In this document: positions 1 to 8,027 of the stretch, piece by piece | How the letters are laid out: the number at the start of each line of letters is the position of its first letter | Position numbering within the stretch: the stretch's first letter is position 1 | Assembly: GCA_030374735.1 (NCBI GenBank) | Contig: JASCIV010000274.1 | Span: forward strand, 1-26,807 | DNA from: Gracilaria caudata | Taxonomy: Eukaryota > Rhodophyta > Florideophyceae > Gracilariales > Gracilariaceae | DNA: 26,807 nucleotides | Direction: 5' to 3' | Made by a program: the position numbers and the translations under genes | Notes under the pieces: model-generated | Seen by the model: only the letters and a program-made list of their open reading frames with translations | What the model was told of the DNA's origin: nothing | Databases searched by the model: none

Positions 1-1021
1 TCGGTTTGGGGTTCGGTGTGCGGCACTTGCGCCTCCTGAAGAGCCTGGAGTGTGAGTAGCAATTGCTGGTTTAAGTCTGCAGTATCGGGGTTGTTGGAGG
101 AGGTGGCTTGTTTGGCTGCAGGCCTACTCTGACGACATGGACCTTGGTATGTGCCACTGCGGGGTTTTTGGGAGCGCGAGAGCGTGTTGAGCTTTGACTC
201 GATTCGTTTGAGTGAAGATGATACTTCAGTCATCGTATCGACCAGTTTTTCCAAGATCTTTGTGTTTGCGGCCTCCTTCGCGGATTGTACTGCACTGGCG
301 TCTAAGACGGGTAATGTCGTGTTCATCGGATCGTGTGTTTCTGACGTTGCGGATTTATATGTCGCGAGCGCGCGTTTTGTGTCGGAAATTGACGTAGGAG
401 TGTTTGTGGCTAGCAGAGTTGCCGCGATGCCGGAGAACGTATTTGGGAAAGCCACTAATCCCCGGAGGAGAACTTTGACGGTGCGCTCGTCTGAAGTAAA
501 TTCTGATCCACCAGCTTTGATTAGCAGAGCTTGATATCGTCTGTGTTTTTCAATATAGGCGGCTATTCCATCGTTCTCGTTAAACCGCAATTTTTGGGCT
601 TCGGAGAAAAGCTGGTCAATGTCTCGCTGGGAAGAGACGTCAAGTAGGTTCTTAAGGTAGTTGACAATTCTCCACGGCGAGTGCAGGAAAATTGAGTCTG
701 GAATGGGATTGTTTACATCATCGGAAATGCTGTTGGTAATTATGGAGCGGCATGACGTGAATGCTTTGCGATTATCTTCAGTATCGCCAAGAAAAGTCTC
801 TGTGAGTATATGAGAGTAGCCATGGGTGGCGCGTATGTCCGATAACGAAGCGCTCCATTGCGTGAAGTTAGACTTTGTAAGCTCTTTAAGAGTCTCGCTG
901 CTAAAGTCCCATGTTGGAAAGCTTGCGTTTTGCAGGGTGTTAAGCAGCTGTTGAAGAGCAGACACTTGGGCTGCAGGTGATGGCCTGCCGCTGCCGTTGT
1001 TGATTCGGTTTGATCAGCCAT
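1..1021 (-). pseudogene. copia-type Gag polyprotein, partial, frame break near its start
   Basis: From about position 1013 down to base 1 one minus-strand frame has no stop (about 337 codons). It reads like a copia Gag of the UBN2/retrotran_gag type: a tryptophan-containing N-terminal part, a helix with AYIEKHRRYQALL near 535-500, then the diagnostic sequence SDERTVKVLLRGL and a later coiled segment rich in Lys, Ser and Glu. The only suitable ATG (1021) is in a different frame. The first residues (MADQTESTTAAA) run into the Gag frame only if one indel lies between roughly 1000 and 960, and the Gag frame itself has an in-frame TGA at 1014-1016 and no early ATG. So this copy is either mutated or carries a sequencing error. 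In the family, Gag forms the virus-like particle that packages element RNA. No zinc knuckle is visible before the edge. Confidence 0.6.
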
Positions 1022-1400
1022 TGTTTGGATGTGGCGTCTTTGGGCTTTTTGGTTTCTGGCGCTGCGTTTTGTCTGACGCTCGTGTAGGGTGAAATTTGTG
1101 GTAGGCGTTATAGGATTGGCGATCAGCCTAGCTGATCGTCGGCGGAATGCAGCGGATCGTGTCGATCGATGTGTTCAGATGTGGCCCATAAACTATGGGA
1201 ACACAAGGAAGGAAGCGATGGCGCGGAGTTTACTCGTGAGTGGGGAAGCTGAGTGACTTGTATTGCTTCGTCGCCGGCCGTTAGCTGACTACGTGTGACA
1301 ACACAGGGAAAGCACCAGGGTTCCAGAAATCTTCGTTTTGGGCCGTATTTTTCCGCAAAGCAGCCCTTGCCAAACTTGCCTCTCTGTGCAACAAGAAACG
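1022..1400. other. Leader/LTR candidate region with two short inverted repeats
   Basis: There is no gene here. The stretch lies directly upstream of the Gag ATG on the minus strand. It contains a perfect 8-bp inverted repeat with a 3-nt loop (CGATCAGC at 1120-1127, GCTGATCG at 1131-1138) and a 6-bp one (CCCATA at 1185-1190, TATGGG at 1194-1199). Hairpins in retroelement leaders can act in RNA dimerisation or packaging, but that role is only a suggestion here. Confidence 0.3.
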
Positions 1401-1809
1401 TAAATGTGTGCTAGAACATTCTCTATTTCCAAACATTGTATTGAAGTGGACGCTCATAAAGTCAGCGAAGGTTCAACGCTAACCTCCATAAACGGCCTAA
1501 ACTCGAAGTAGTTGTCGAATAGACAAAACGTCCTTGTAATTGACTATCAAACAAAAAACTTGCCTTCCAAAAATATTAAAATTGTAAGCGATAGAGAGAC
1601 TAAGCTTACAAAGTTCTTTGCCGAAGCTGCCTCTGAGAAGTTGAGGGGTTGAAACTCCGTACTCATCACACTAGCGCGCTACTATATCGCTTTATCTAGA
1701 CGCCGAAAGAGTTAAAAGGCAGCAAGAGCAATAAATCGACTTGGAAGCCATAAAAGTGGCCTTAGAGGTAGCGTATTTCAATTTCTCAAAGAACTATACA
1801 AACATTTAA

Positions 1810-1864
1810 AACGTTTGAAACTTTTTTTGAATATTTTAAACATTTTATACACGTTTCAAACGTT
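1810..1864. repeat. 11-bp perfect inverted repeat in the AT-rich block
   Basis: AACGTTTGAAA (1810-1820) is the exact reverse complement of TTTCAAACGTT (1854-1864), separated by 33 very AT-rich bases. Confidence 0.6.
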
Positions 1865-2526
1865 CAGAACATGTTCAGAAAGCGCTTCTTGCGCTTGACC
1901 AACCAAAACCCTCTGATTAAAATTTTGAACGACGAGATAAGCAACCAGACACTGATTGTATATCAAACCCATGTATATCACATGCTTTTTATCAAGAAGA
2001 TAGACAAGAGCTCAAATCTTATCTCATTCCAACAATCATGAGACGCTCAAAATCTAATCAATTGGCATTTTTTTGACAAAGTTGCTCTCGAAGTAGCATG
2101 ATAACAAGAAGAACAAAATACAAGTATTGTCACTTCACCGTTTTAGCTACATCAACTAATATGGATAGACAATACAGAAAGTGTAAGTCTTAAAACGAAC
2201 AATTGGCGCATTTGTTGCTACATTTACTGCAACATTGCAGAACACGGCGAGAACCTCAACAGCGGCCCTTGTCATAGCTAATTCAAGAAGCGTTTCTGTC
2301 AACACGCAAACTTTTAATGGTCCACTGTCGCATTTAGTGCAAAGCGTGCACTTAGGAGACACATGAAATGTCTGACATGGCCAGCACGGAAAAAGGCACG
2401 ACAGGACGACGAGAAGTCTTCATGCAGGACCATGATGCACGGTGGGTGGAGGCAGCTCGCGAGCATATCATATGCCATGATGGCAGACGTTCCGGTGGAA
2501 GCAGGTGGCTCTCGTTGACTTAATTT

Positions 2527-2555
2527 CATTACAGTAACCAGAGGGTACTGTAATG
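2527..2555. repeat. 10-bp perfect hairpin
   Basis: CATTACAGTA (2527-2536) and TACTGTAATG (2546-2555) are exact reverse complements around a 9-nt loop. No flanking T-run or gene end makes it an obvious terminator. The 5' arm sequence CATTACAGT recurs near 2751. Confidence 0.6.
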
Positions 2556-2902
2556 TTTCAAGCGTTTTTTGAACCCTGGTCATTTCCAATAGGTACAAAA
2601 CGCGTTTTAAACGTTTCGTTTTATTCGAAACCAATTTAAAACGTTTGTATACAAAGGACAGCCAGAAAGCGGCGTTTCTTAATTTTCTCAAAAACCCACC
2701 GAACCTCGCCAACTGAGGGAGAAGTCTAAACGGCGCAAACTGTCAAACAGCATTACAGTGGATCAGCGGTACATAAGCGACGACGATGAGAGAACTCAGT
2801 AAGTCCAGCTAGTGCCTTCCTTTCATACAAACATGAGCGCGAAGTGTTTTGCGATTGCCATTTTTCAGAGCCTTGAGATAGATCTCTCAAAGGCGATTGT
2901 GC

Positions 2903-4366
2903 ATGCTCGGAGAACTGAAGGTACACTACATCTCACCAATGGCACATGCATGTGCTGAGTGTGTAGTTGTTGAGGACGAGCAGTCTTGTCATCATGTGGC
3001 AGTGGTATCCGAAAACGGAAGTCATATACTGGCGAGTCGTCTTCTCTGTGGGAGTCTTGCACTTCCGAGGTTTGAACCGCTCGAAATCTGTTCGTGCGAG
3101 CTTTATTGCTCCAAGATTTGCGCTTTGTTTGGCATTGATGGTGATATTCATGTCGTAGAACAGAAGTCATTCGATGACGATGATGAAATCACATTAGTTA
3201 TCGTGGAGTTGCTCGGTGCTGCAAAGATGCGAGAGGTAGTTGCCGATTCATCTCCAGCTCAATATACGTGGACTCACTGGGAACTGGGACACGAGTCTTT
3301 CGACCCTTTATATTCCAAGCAAGAAGCATTGCATTACTTGAAAACGTTCCTAAGTAGGCGGGGCACTGTAACTGATCGGAGCAAATACAAGCAATGGTAC
3401 GCACTCGGTTATTACTCTAGGATTCTCCCGTGGATAGAGCAGGCGGTTGAAAGCAGTGGTCTTGCTTTACGCGACACGCCGAAGCAGTTACATTTTGGGA
3501 TTCGATCTGTGCTATATAAAATTTCCACCCAACATCGCCAAGGCGGAGGTGTCATACCACTGCTCTTCAAGGCAAGTCCAAAAGGAAGTAGAGAGGCCGT
3601 TCGATCCCAAGCAATATCTAGCATCTTTCAGAGGCAATCGCCCGAGGTTTTGGCCATCAACTTGGAGCTAGAGGCAATGTTGATGCAAGACGCAGGGCCC
3701 TCTTTGGGCGACCTTTGCTTCCTTCCCCGGAAAATTGAGTCCGTCGAAGGTTACGCAGACCGGGATGCAATAGCCATTTCTCTGTTAAAGCAATGGGCTC
3801 AGATGCAGCAGGCGTCTATTTCGCATATAGAAGTCCTTCGCAACAACCTCCCGTACGTCGATACAGATTGGTTCACATCAGGCCTCGAAGAGCTTGTGTT
3901 GTTCGTCAACTCAGAAGAGAACGCTATTGCTTCCGTGGAGCAAGAAACCTGGGATGCCGCGTTTGCACACTTGCGGCATGCTGTTGTTTTGTGGGAACGC
4001 TCCGAGATTCCTTTCACACTCGTACATGGGGATTTAATCGAGTCTAATGTGGCGCAGCCAGACGGACCTGGTTCCAAATGTGTATTCTTCGACTGGGACT
4101 TTGCATGTATCTCGTATCCTTTTCTAGATGTCCAGGATAGCCGTTACTATCCTATGTGGGAGAGTGAGCGCGTTTATTACGACTGTTGGACCCACTATGC
4201 TGAGATTGAAATCATTGAAGAAGTGGCTTTATGGACAAAACCGCTGGGCTCTCTCATGATGGCGATTACAGAAATGCGGAGACCCTACATGAGGAGGGAA
4301 GAACGTAGCTTGTTCGTGGAGCAGAACTTGGAAGAATTTTTGGAAGGCGTTTTGAAACGAGGATAG
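2903..4366 (+). CDS. APH-family phosphotransferase (kinase-like fold) with an N-terminal extra domain
   Basis: Predicted protein of 487 residues if it starts at the ATG at 2903; an in-frame TAG at 2879-2881 blocks any longer unspliced start, and a second ATG lies at 2939. The C-terminal half has the signature of the aminoglycoside/choline phosphotransferase fold: a lysine strand LLFKAS (Lys about 223), the catalytic loop VHGDLIESN (Asp about 377, Asn about 382), and FDWDFA with the metal-binding aspartates at about 397 and 399. All key residues are present, so it should be an active ATP-dependent small-molecule or protein kinase. A W-x-x-LGYYSRILPWIEQ segment around residues 160-180 and the C-terminal layout after DWDFA resemble a group of bacterial phosphotransferases as I recall them. 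The roughly 150 N-terminal residues, with many cysteines and a DDDDE run, are not recognised. The substrate cannot be told. Bacterial origin is possible but unproved. Confidence 0.75.
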   Translation: MLGELKVHYISPMAHACAECVVVEDEQSCHHVAVVSENGSHILASRLLCGSLALPRFEPLEICSCELYCSKICALFGIDGDIHVVEQKSFDDDDEITLVIVELLGAAKMREVVADSSPAQYTWTHWELGHESFDPLYSKQEALHYLKTFLSRRGTVTDRSKYKQWYALGYYSRILPWIEQAVESSGLALRDTPKQLHFGIRSVLYKISTQHRQGGGVIPLLFKASPKGSREAVRSQAISSIFQRQSPEVLAINLELEAMLMQDAGPSLGDLCFLPRKIESVEGYADRDAIAISLLKQWAQMQQASISHIEVLRNNLPYVDTDWFTSGLEELVLFVNSEENAIASVEQETWDAAFAHLRHAVVLWERSEIPFTLVHGDLIESNVAQPDGPGSKCVFFDWDFACISYPFLDVQDSRYYPMWESERVYYDCWTHYAEIEIIEEVALWTKPLGSLMMAITEMRRPYMRREERSLFVEQNLEEFLEGVLKRG

Positions 4367-4710
4367 GCGATAGGGTGTAGGAAGCTGCTGCTCGAGCCTT
4401 ACCCTGGTAGACGCCAGACGTGCAGCTTTGGACAAACCTTCTCTCTCTCTCCCATTTACGGGTACAAACCTTAATGGAGTAGAATGATTCCATAATGGTG
4501 CTCGTGTTTCTTCAGCACTCTTGAGCTTCTATTTTTGCAAACACTCAATTCATTCCCCCGCCTCTTGCCGTGGAGATGAAGCACAAAAGCCATACCGAAT
4601 CGCCAACCGTCCTCACAGCCGTTCCACGTGCTTGCGCTACCTCCAACATTCCTTCAGCCGCTCTTCAGTCGACTAATAGTGTAAATGGTGAGCTATTAGT
4701 TGAGGGCCAT
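4367..4710. other. Intergenic, 3' flank of the phosphotransferase gene
   Basis: Nothing coding is seen. A short CT run (CTCTCTCTCTC, about 4441-4450) lies 75 bases after the stop codon. Confidence 0.4.
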
Positions 4711-5620
4711 TCACAATTTGCTATTGTGCAGATATTTTTTCTCAGAGCTGCGGGGTTCAAGATTAACGAGCACGGCTGAACACACTGAAATCATCATACT
4801 CCCACATCTCGCTGTTGTGTCTAACAAGAATTCTGACACGGTTCAACAAGCTGCGATCCACGATTTACAACTTCTCGCTTTGCAATTGTTGACTTGCATG
4901 ACTTCGTTGACATACGTCGTACACTGCTGCCACACTTGTTCACCACGAAATCAATGCCTTCCATTTATATTTGTTTTTGCTATCCATGCTTGTTCAATAC
5001 GACCTGCCTTCCCGGTCAACAAAAGGATTCATTTGCAACACCTTCTCTAGATCTTGTCCTTGAAACATACACCTATTCGGAACCCCTTCGTCAACAACAT
5101 TCCAAGTTAACCTTAGTCTCTCATGAACCGGAATCATAGTTGGTCGGTAACCAAACCCGTTCATTCCCTTCACATCACCAATACCTTCTGGGCTGTTACC
5201 AGTAGGCATATTAGGAAACGGAAACGGCATGCTTGGAAACGCCGGTGGCATTCCTGCAACACCGCTTTGCTCTGTTTGCCATTGCCGCTATTGCCATCAA
5301 AACTTGCGGAGGTGGGGGAACGGAGGTATGAGATGGGGGACCCAGGAGGCATATTGGAAAGGAGAAGCCCAGGCATACCTACACCGGCAGGTGGCCTCGC
5401 CACATTGGGGCCTCATCGGTTTCGATTCTTTTCTGACAGGTAAACGATCGTCATGCTTGCCGTTCTGGCGACCCATTCCATTCAGCATATTGTTCTTGTT
5501 ATTCCCCAACTCTTCTATCGGCGGGGCCGCGGTTCTTGTTGCTCTGTTCCCTGGGGGCTTCAGGTCCTTTCACGCAGGTTTTCGTGCTTGTTCAGCTCAT
5601 GGCCTTGGACGCTGCTTAGG
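4711..5620. repeat. Degraded segmental duplicate of the RBBP6-like locus
   Basis: Three blocks match the downstream locus in the same order and orientation: 4711-4865 with about 9746-9895, 4870-5130 with about 10760-11022, and 5131-5620 with about 12378-12865. By eye the matched blocks are mostly 80-90% identical, with scattered small indels. Relative to the intact locus the copy lacks about 850 bp of 3' flank and about 1,355 bp of coding sequence. It contains untranscribed or 3'-flanking DNA more than 1 kb beyond the stop codon and shows no poly(A) tract, so it arose by DNA duplication and not by reverse transcription of an mRNA. Confidence 0.9.
5107..5620 (-). pseudogene. Truncated pseudogene copy of the RBBP6/Mpe1-like gene
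   Basis: The minus strand encodes recognisable pieces of the Pro/Gly/Asn-rich middle of the RBBP6-like protein, including MPPAFPSMPFPFPNMPTGNS (encoded about 5251-5190), followed directly by a remnant of its extreme C-terminus (PVHERL against SVHDRLG). The N-terminal DWNN domain, the zinc knuckle and most of the Arg/Ser-rich region are missing. Single-base indels, for example in the G-run near 5320 and next to the old stop codon at 5107-5109, break the frame and remove the original stop. The junction at about 5130/5131 brings together sequences that are 1.36 kb apart in the intact gene. No function is expected. Confidence 0.85.
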
Positions 5621-5735
5621 CGATTACCCGCATACTTCTTCTTCTTGGTAAAATATGTTGTTGCTGTAAAGAGTTTAAACGAGGCATGTGTTTCTCGATG
5701 TGATGTCAAATGTGAGAGATTGAAGGATGAATAAG

Positions 5736-6821
5736 TTATGTTTGGGTTTGAGGTTTCGGAGCATTTTGGGAATCTCGTCTGACGGCAATCCAGGCTCTCT
5801 TTCCAAGCGTTCCGACAAAGAAGACAAGGCGAACAGTGACACTAAGCACGGTATAAAAAACGTGCAGGGCAAGACCGCGAACACGATTCACAGCAGTATT
5901 TCTCTTGGCAAGAAGTGCAGTCTGCACGTCTCGTCTTAGCCGATCGAGAAAGTCATCCGCTCGAGACACTCTAGAAGTAGTTTCCTCCACCTCGACGCGC
6001 AGAACATTATGCGTGGCGCGCAAAGATTGCAAATCAACCTGCGCCTGATGCAAAGCACGGCGAATCGCAACATGCTGCTGTCGTGAAGTAACCAAAAACA
6101 CATGCAGACGATTCTCCAGGTTGGCCAGCTGCTGGATGAGAGCGGAGGCATGTGCGGGGCTTGCAGGAGGAGCATCAGTGGATATCGAAATGGACGCTGC
6201 GGACGGAGGAAGTGACGGCGCGAAAACGGGCGACGGGTCAAAACTACGCGAACGACGTGGATGCGGCAGAGATGGAGTAAGTAAGGGACTGGGCGGCGTT
6301 GCGGCACGATGATGAGGGATTGCAGGCGGAGTTCGCGACGGTGGCGGCGACAAAGGCGGAAGAGGTGGAGGAGATGACAGACCCGGTCTCACATCCTGAC
6401 GCAAACGCTTCACGCCGGAAACGCGTCGGGCGGAATCCAGTGGGCGTGACGGCGGCGGCGGCGTTGGAGGCGGCAGCGAACTGATAGCCTCTGCTTGTTC
6501 CTCATTCGGCGCCGAAGGTGGCGCAGCGCGCGCCCTCTGCAACAGCGCCGTGACAGCGGCAGCGTCGCCAGCATGACGGGAGAGCAGCGCGGACACGGTG
6601 GAGGCATCGTGCTCCGGGAAGCGGATAAGAAGCGCGCGCAGTGCGGAAGGTTCGGGTCGCACAGGGCGACGACGCGCGCGACGAATCTGGCGACGTGAGG
6701 CGGCGGTGGCGCGGCGCATCACGCGCGAGATAGGGGAGGGGTTTGGAGGGGAAGGCGGGGAGGAGTGCGGGGGGGATGAGCGCGGGGGGGAGGCCCCGCG
6801 CGCCGAGGAGGACGACGCCAT
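5736..6821 (-). CDS. CUE-like domain, coiled-coil, C-terminal membrane-anchor protein
   Basis: Predicted 361 residues from ATG 6821. After a Ser/Pro/Arg-rich start, residues about 58-97 fit the CUE ubiquitin-binding pattern (LLIRFPEHDASTVSALLSRH, then GDAAAVTALL): the Phe-Pro pair and the terminal double-leucine are both in place. Residues about 115-215 are proline-rich low-complexity sequence. Residues about 222-300 look like a coiled coil with regular hydrophobic spacing, and about 316-338 form a single hydrophobic segment followed by a basic tail, giving a membrane anchor close to the C-terminus. The order suggests an organelle-anchored (perhaps ER) adaptor that binds ubiquitin on the cytosolic side, comparable in logic but not in order to yeast Cue1. 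No family match is recognised beyond the CUE pattern. It is divergent from PNO1, with 145 bp between start codons. Confidence 0.7.
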   Translation of the reverse strand: MASSSSARGASPPRSSPPHSSPPSPPNPSPISRVMRRATAASRRQIRRARRRPVRPEPSALRALLIRFPEHDASTVSALLSRHAGDAAAVTALLQRARAAPPSAPNEEQAEAISSLPPPTPPPPSRPLDSARRVSGVKRLRQDVRPGLSSPPPLPPLSPPPSRTPPAIPHHRAATPPSPLLTPSLPHPRRSRSFDPSPVFAPSLPPSAASISISTDAPPASPAHASALIQQLANLENRLHVFLVTSRQQHVAIRRALHQAQVDLQSLRATHNVLRVEVEETTSRVSRADDFLDRLRRDVQTALLAKRNTAVNRVRGLALHVFYTVLSVTVRLVFFVGTLGKRAWIAVRRDSQNAPKPQTQT

Positions 6822-6966
6822 TGCGACTTGCGCAGCGTGGCGTGGAGGGCGTGCGGGAATGGTCGCGAAGAAGATGCGCCGCGGGTTCCGTTGGTTGGTT
6901 GTTGTCGATGGAGATGAGATGGCAAATGTGGCTCGTGCGCCACAGAGATGAGGGTTTCAGTTTGTC
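6822..6966. promoter_or_regulatory. Compact divergent promoter between the CUE-protein gene and PNO1
   Basis: Two start codons face away from each other across this gap, so both promoters must overlap here or extend into the neighbouring 5' regions. A 7-bp inverted repeat (TGTCATG at about 6963-6969, CATGACA at about 6982-6988) straddles the most upstream PNO1 ATG. That ATG may therefore belong to the promoter and the true start may lie further in. No TATA box is evident. Confidence 0.35.
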
Positions 6967-7854
6967 ATGTTATTACACGTACATGACAGCTATCACTGCG
7001 CGAGCGACACAATGACACTTGGTGCGTCGCCGTTGTCGCCTGCCATCGCCTTTTCATCTTCTGCGCGTTCTATCCATCCTCGACGGCGTTTACCCCGGCG
7101 AGAATCGGGTGCGTCCTCCTCAGCATTTGAAGCCACGCTTTCACCTTGTGGAAGACCAATGTCAAACGCAACCGCAATGGAGGTGTCTGTGGCGACCGAT
7201 ACCACGCGCCCAGCTGCACCCAGAAACAAACAAACTAAAAAGGCGAAGCTTCCAAAGGCGCCAACTTTTAAGAAACTCTCCGCGAAAGCCTTGCGAAATT
7301 CCAGCAAGCAAACAAGAAAGATTCCCGTGCCGCCCAACAGAATGACCCCTCTGCGCTCACAATGGATGGAAATCTATCAACCCATCGTCAAACATCTCAA
7401 GCTCCAAATCCGCATGAACACGCGAACGAAGAATGTTGAGTTGAAGACAAGCAACGCAACAGAAGATGCGAGCGCACTGCAAAAAGGCGCTGATTTCATC
7501 AAGGCGTTTGTGTTGGGCTTTGTAGTTGCTGATGCACTGGCGTTGATTCGTCTTGATGAACTATATATTGAAAGCTTTGAAGTCAAGGATGTGCGTGCTA
7601 CTCTTAAAGGTGATCATCTTGCGAGAGCCGTTGGAAGAATTGCTGGGAAGGACGGACGCACGAAGTTCACAATTGAGAATGCTACCAAGACAAGGATTGT
7701 TGTAGCCGACACCAAGATTCATATTCTCGGCTCGTATGAGAATACTCGATTAGCGCGCCACGCCATATCTTCTCTCGTTCTGGGAACTGCTCCGGGAAAA
7801 GTGTACAATCGCTTAAGATCTGTCAGCGCTCGACTGAATGAACGCAAGTTTTGA
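6967..7854 (+). CDS. PNO1: PNO1/Dim2, KH-domain 40S ribosome assembly factor
   Basis: Pno1 binds the 3' end of 18S pre-rRNA in late 40S precursors, recruits the dimethyltransferase Dim1 and blocks premature Nob1 cleavage. The family core is easily seen: RKIPVPPNRMTPLRSQW, then a degenerate first KH-like region with the signature GFVVADALALIRLDELYIES, then the C-terminal KH domain containing GRIAGKDGRTKFTIENATKT and HILGSYEN, ending shortly after KVYNRLRSV. The core begins about residue 117 of this 295-residue model. In-frame ATGs lie at 6967, 7012 and 7159. The last leaves a 231-residue protein with an N-terminus of about 50 residues before the core; the longest is listed, but the start is uncertain. 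The N-terminus is rich in Ala, Ser and Lys, as is common in this family. It converges on the DUF819 gene. Confidence 0.93.
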   Translation: MLLHVHDSYHCASDTMTLGASPLSPAIAFSSSARSIHPRRRLPRRESGASSSAFEATLSPCGRPMSNATAMEVSVATDTTRPAAPRNKQTKKAKLPKAPTFKKLSAKALRNSSKQTRKIPVPPNRMTPLRSQWMEIYQPIVKHLKLQIRMNTRTKNVELKTSNATEDASALQKGADFIKAFVLGFVVADALALIRLDELYIESFEVKDVRATLKGDHLARAVGRIAGKDGRTKFTIENATKTRIVVADTKIHILGSYENTRLARHAISSLVLGTAPGKVYNRLRSVSARLNERKF

Positions 7855-8027
7855 ACTGCCTTATAAACACAGCCCTTAATCCGTGTATAGTAAAGAGAAC
7901 GCTTTTTGTGCATCAGAACTTCGTTAACTCTGGCCTAGCTTAGTTTACATGGACCGCTCCATGGTCGACATGGAGATCGGGAACAAAAGTGATAGCGTAC
8001 CGAGGGATAAACAGTTGGCATAAACAG

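Larger units (their letters stand above)
1..1400 (-). mobile_element. 5' part of a Ty1/copia-like LTR retrotransposon, truncated by the window edge
   Basis: The minus strand carries a long Gag-type frame that is open to the first base of the window, so protease, integrase and reverse transcriptase, if present, lie outside to the left. The stretch behind the Gag start (1022 to about 1400) is where the untranslated leader and 5' LTR should lie. I cannot set the LTR ends because the second LTR is not in the window, and I could not identify a primer-binding site with confidence. The right boundary of 1400 marks only where the sequence turns clearly AT-rich. The copia assignment rests on the Gag pattern alone. 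Confidence 0.5.
1401..2902. other. AT-rich intergenic block without a credible gene
   Basis: This block is visibly richer in A and T than the flanking gene regions and is full of variants of an AAACGTTT-like word, for example near 1805-1864 and 2600-2650. The sequence ATTTAAAACGTTTG occurs at about 1804 and again at about 2635. Open frames here are short (up to 132 codons, minus strand 2314-2712) and have no recognisable domain or natural composition. It could be a decayed mobile element or the upstream control region of the phosphotransferase gene. A GT-AG pair (GTAAGT at 2799, TTTTTCAG ending at 2868) could mark a 70-nt intron in the leader of the next gene, but joining it does not give an in-frame upstream exon. 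Confidence 0.4.

Noticed and set aside
151..534. Plus-strand 127-codon frame near the left end
   Set aside because: It lies opposite the Gag frame, has no recognisable domain, and the minus strand shows a clear family pattern.
2314..2712. 132-codon minus-strand frame in the AT-rich block
   Set aside because: No domain, odd composition, contains the hairpin at 2527-2555, and lacks any homology I can recognise.
2786..2903. A coding first exon for the phosphotransferase joined by the GTAAGT at 2799
   Set aside because: The exon beginning ATGAGAGAACTCA meets a stop or the wrong frame at each nearby acceptor. A leader intron remains possible, but not a coding one.
4711..5620. Processed (retroposed) pseudogene
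   Set aside because: The match continues into far 3'-flanking DNA and no poly(A) tract or target duplication is seen, so a DNA duplication with deletions fits better.
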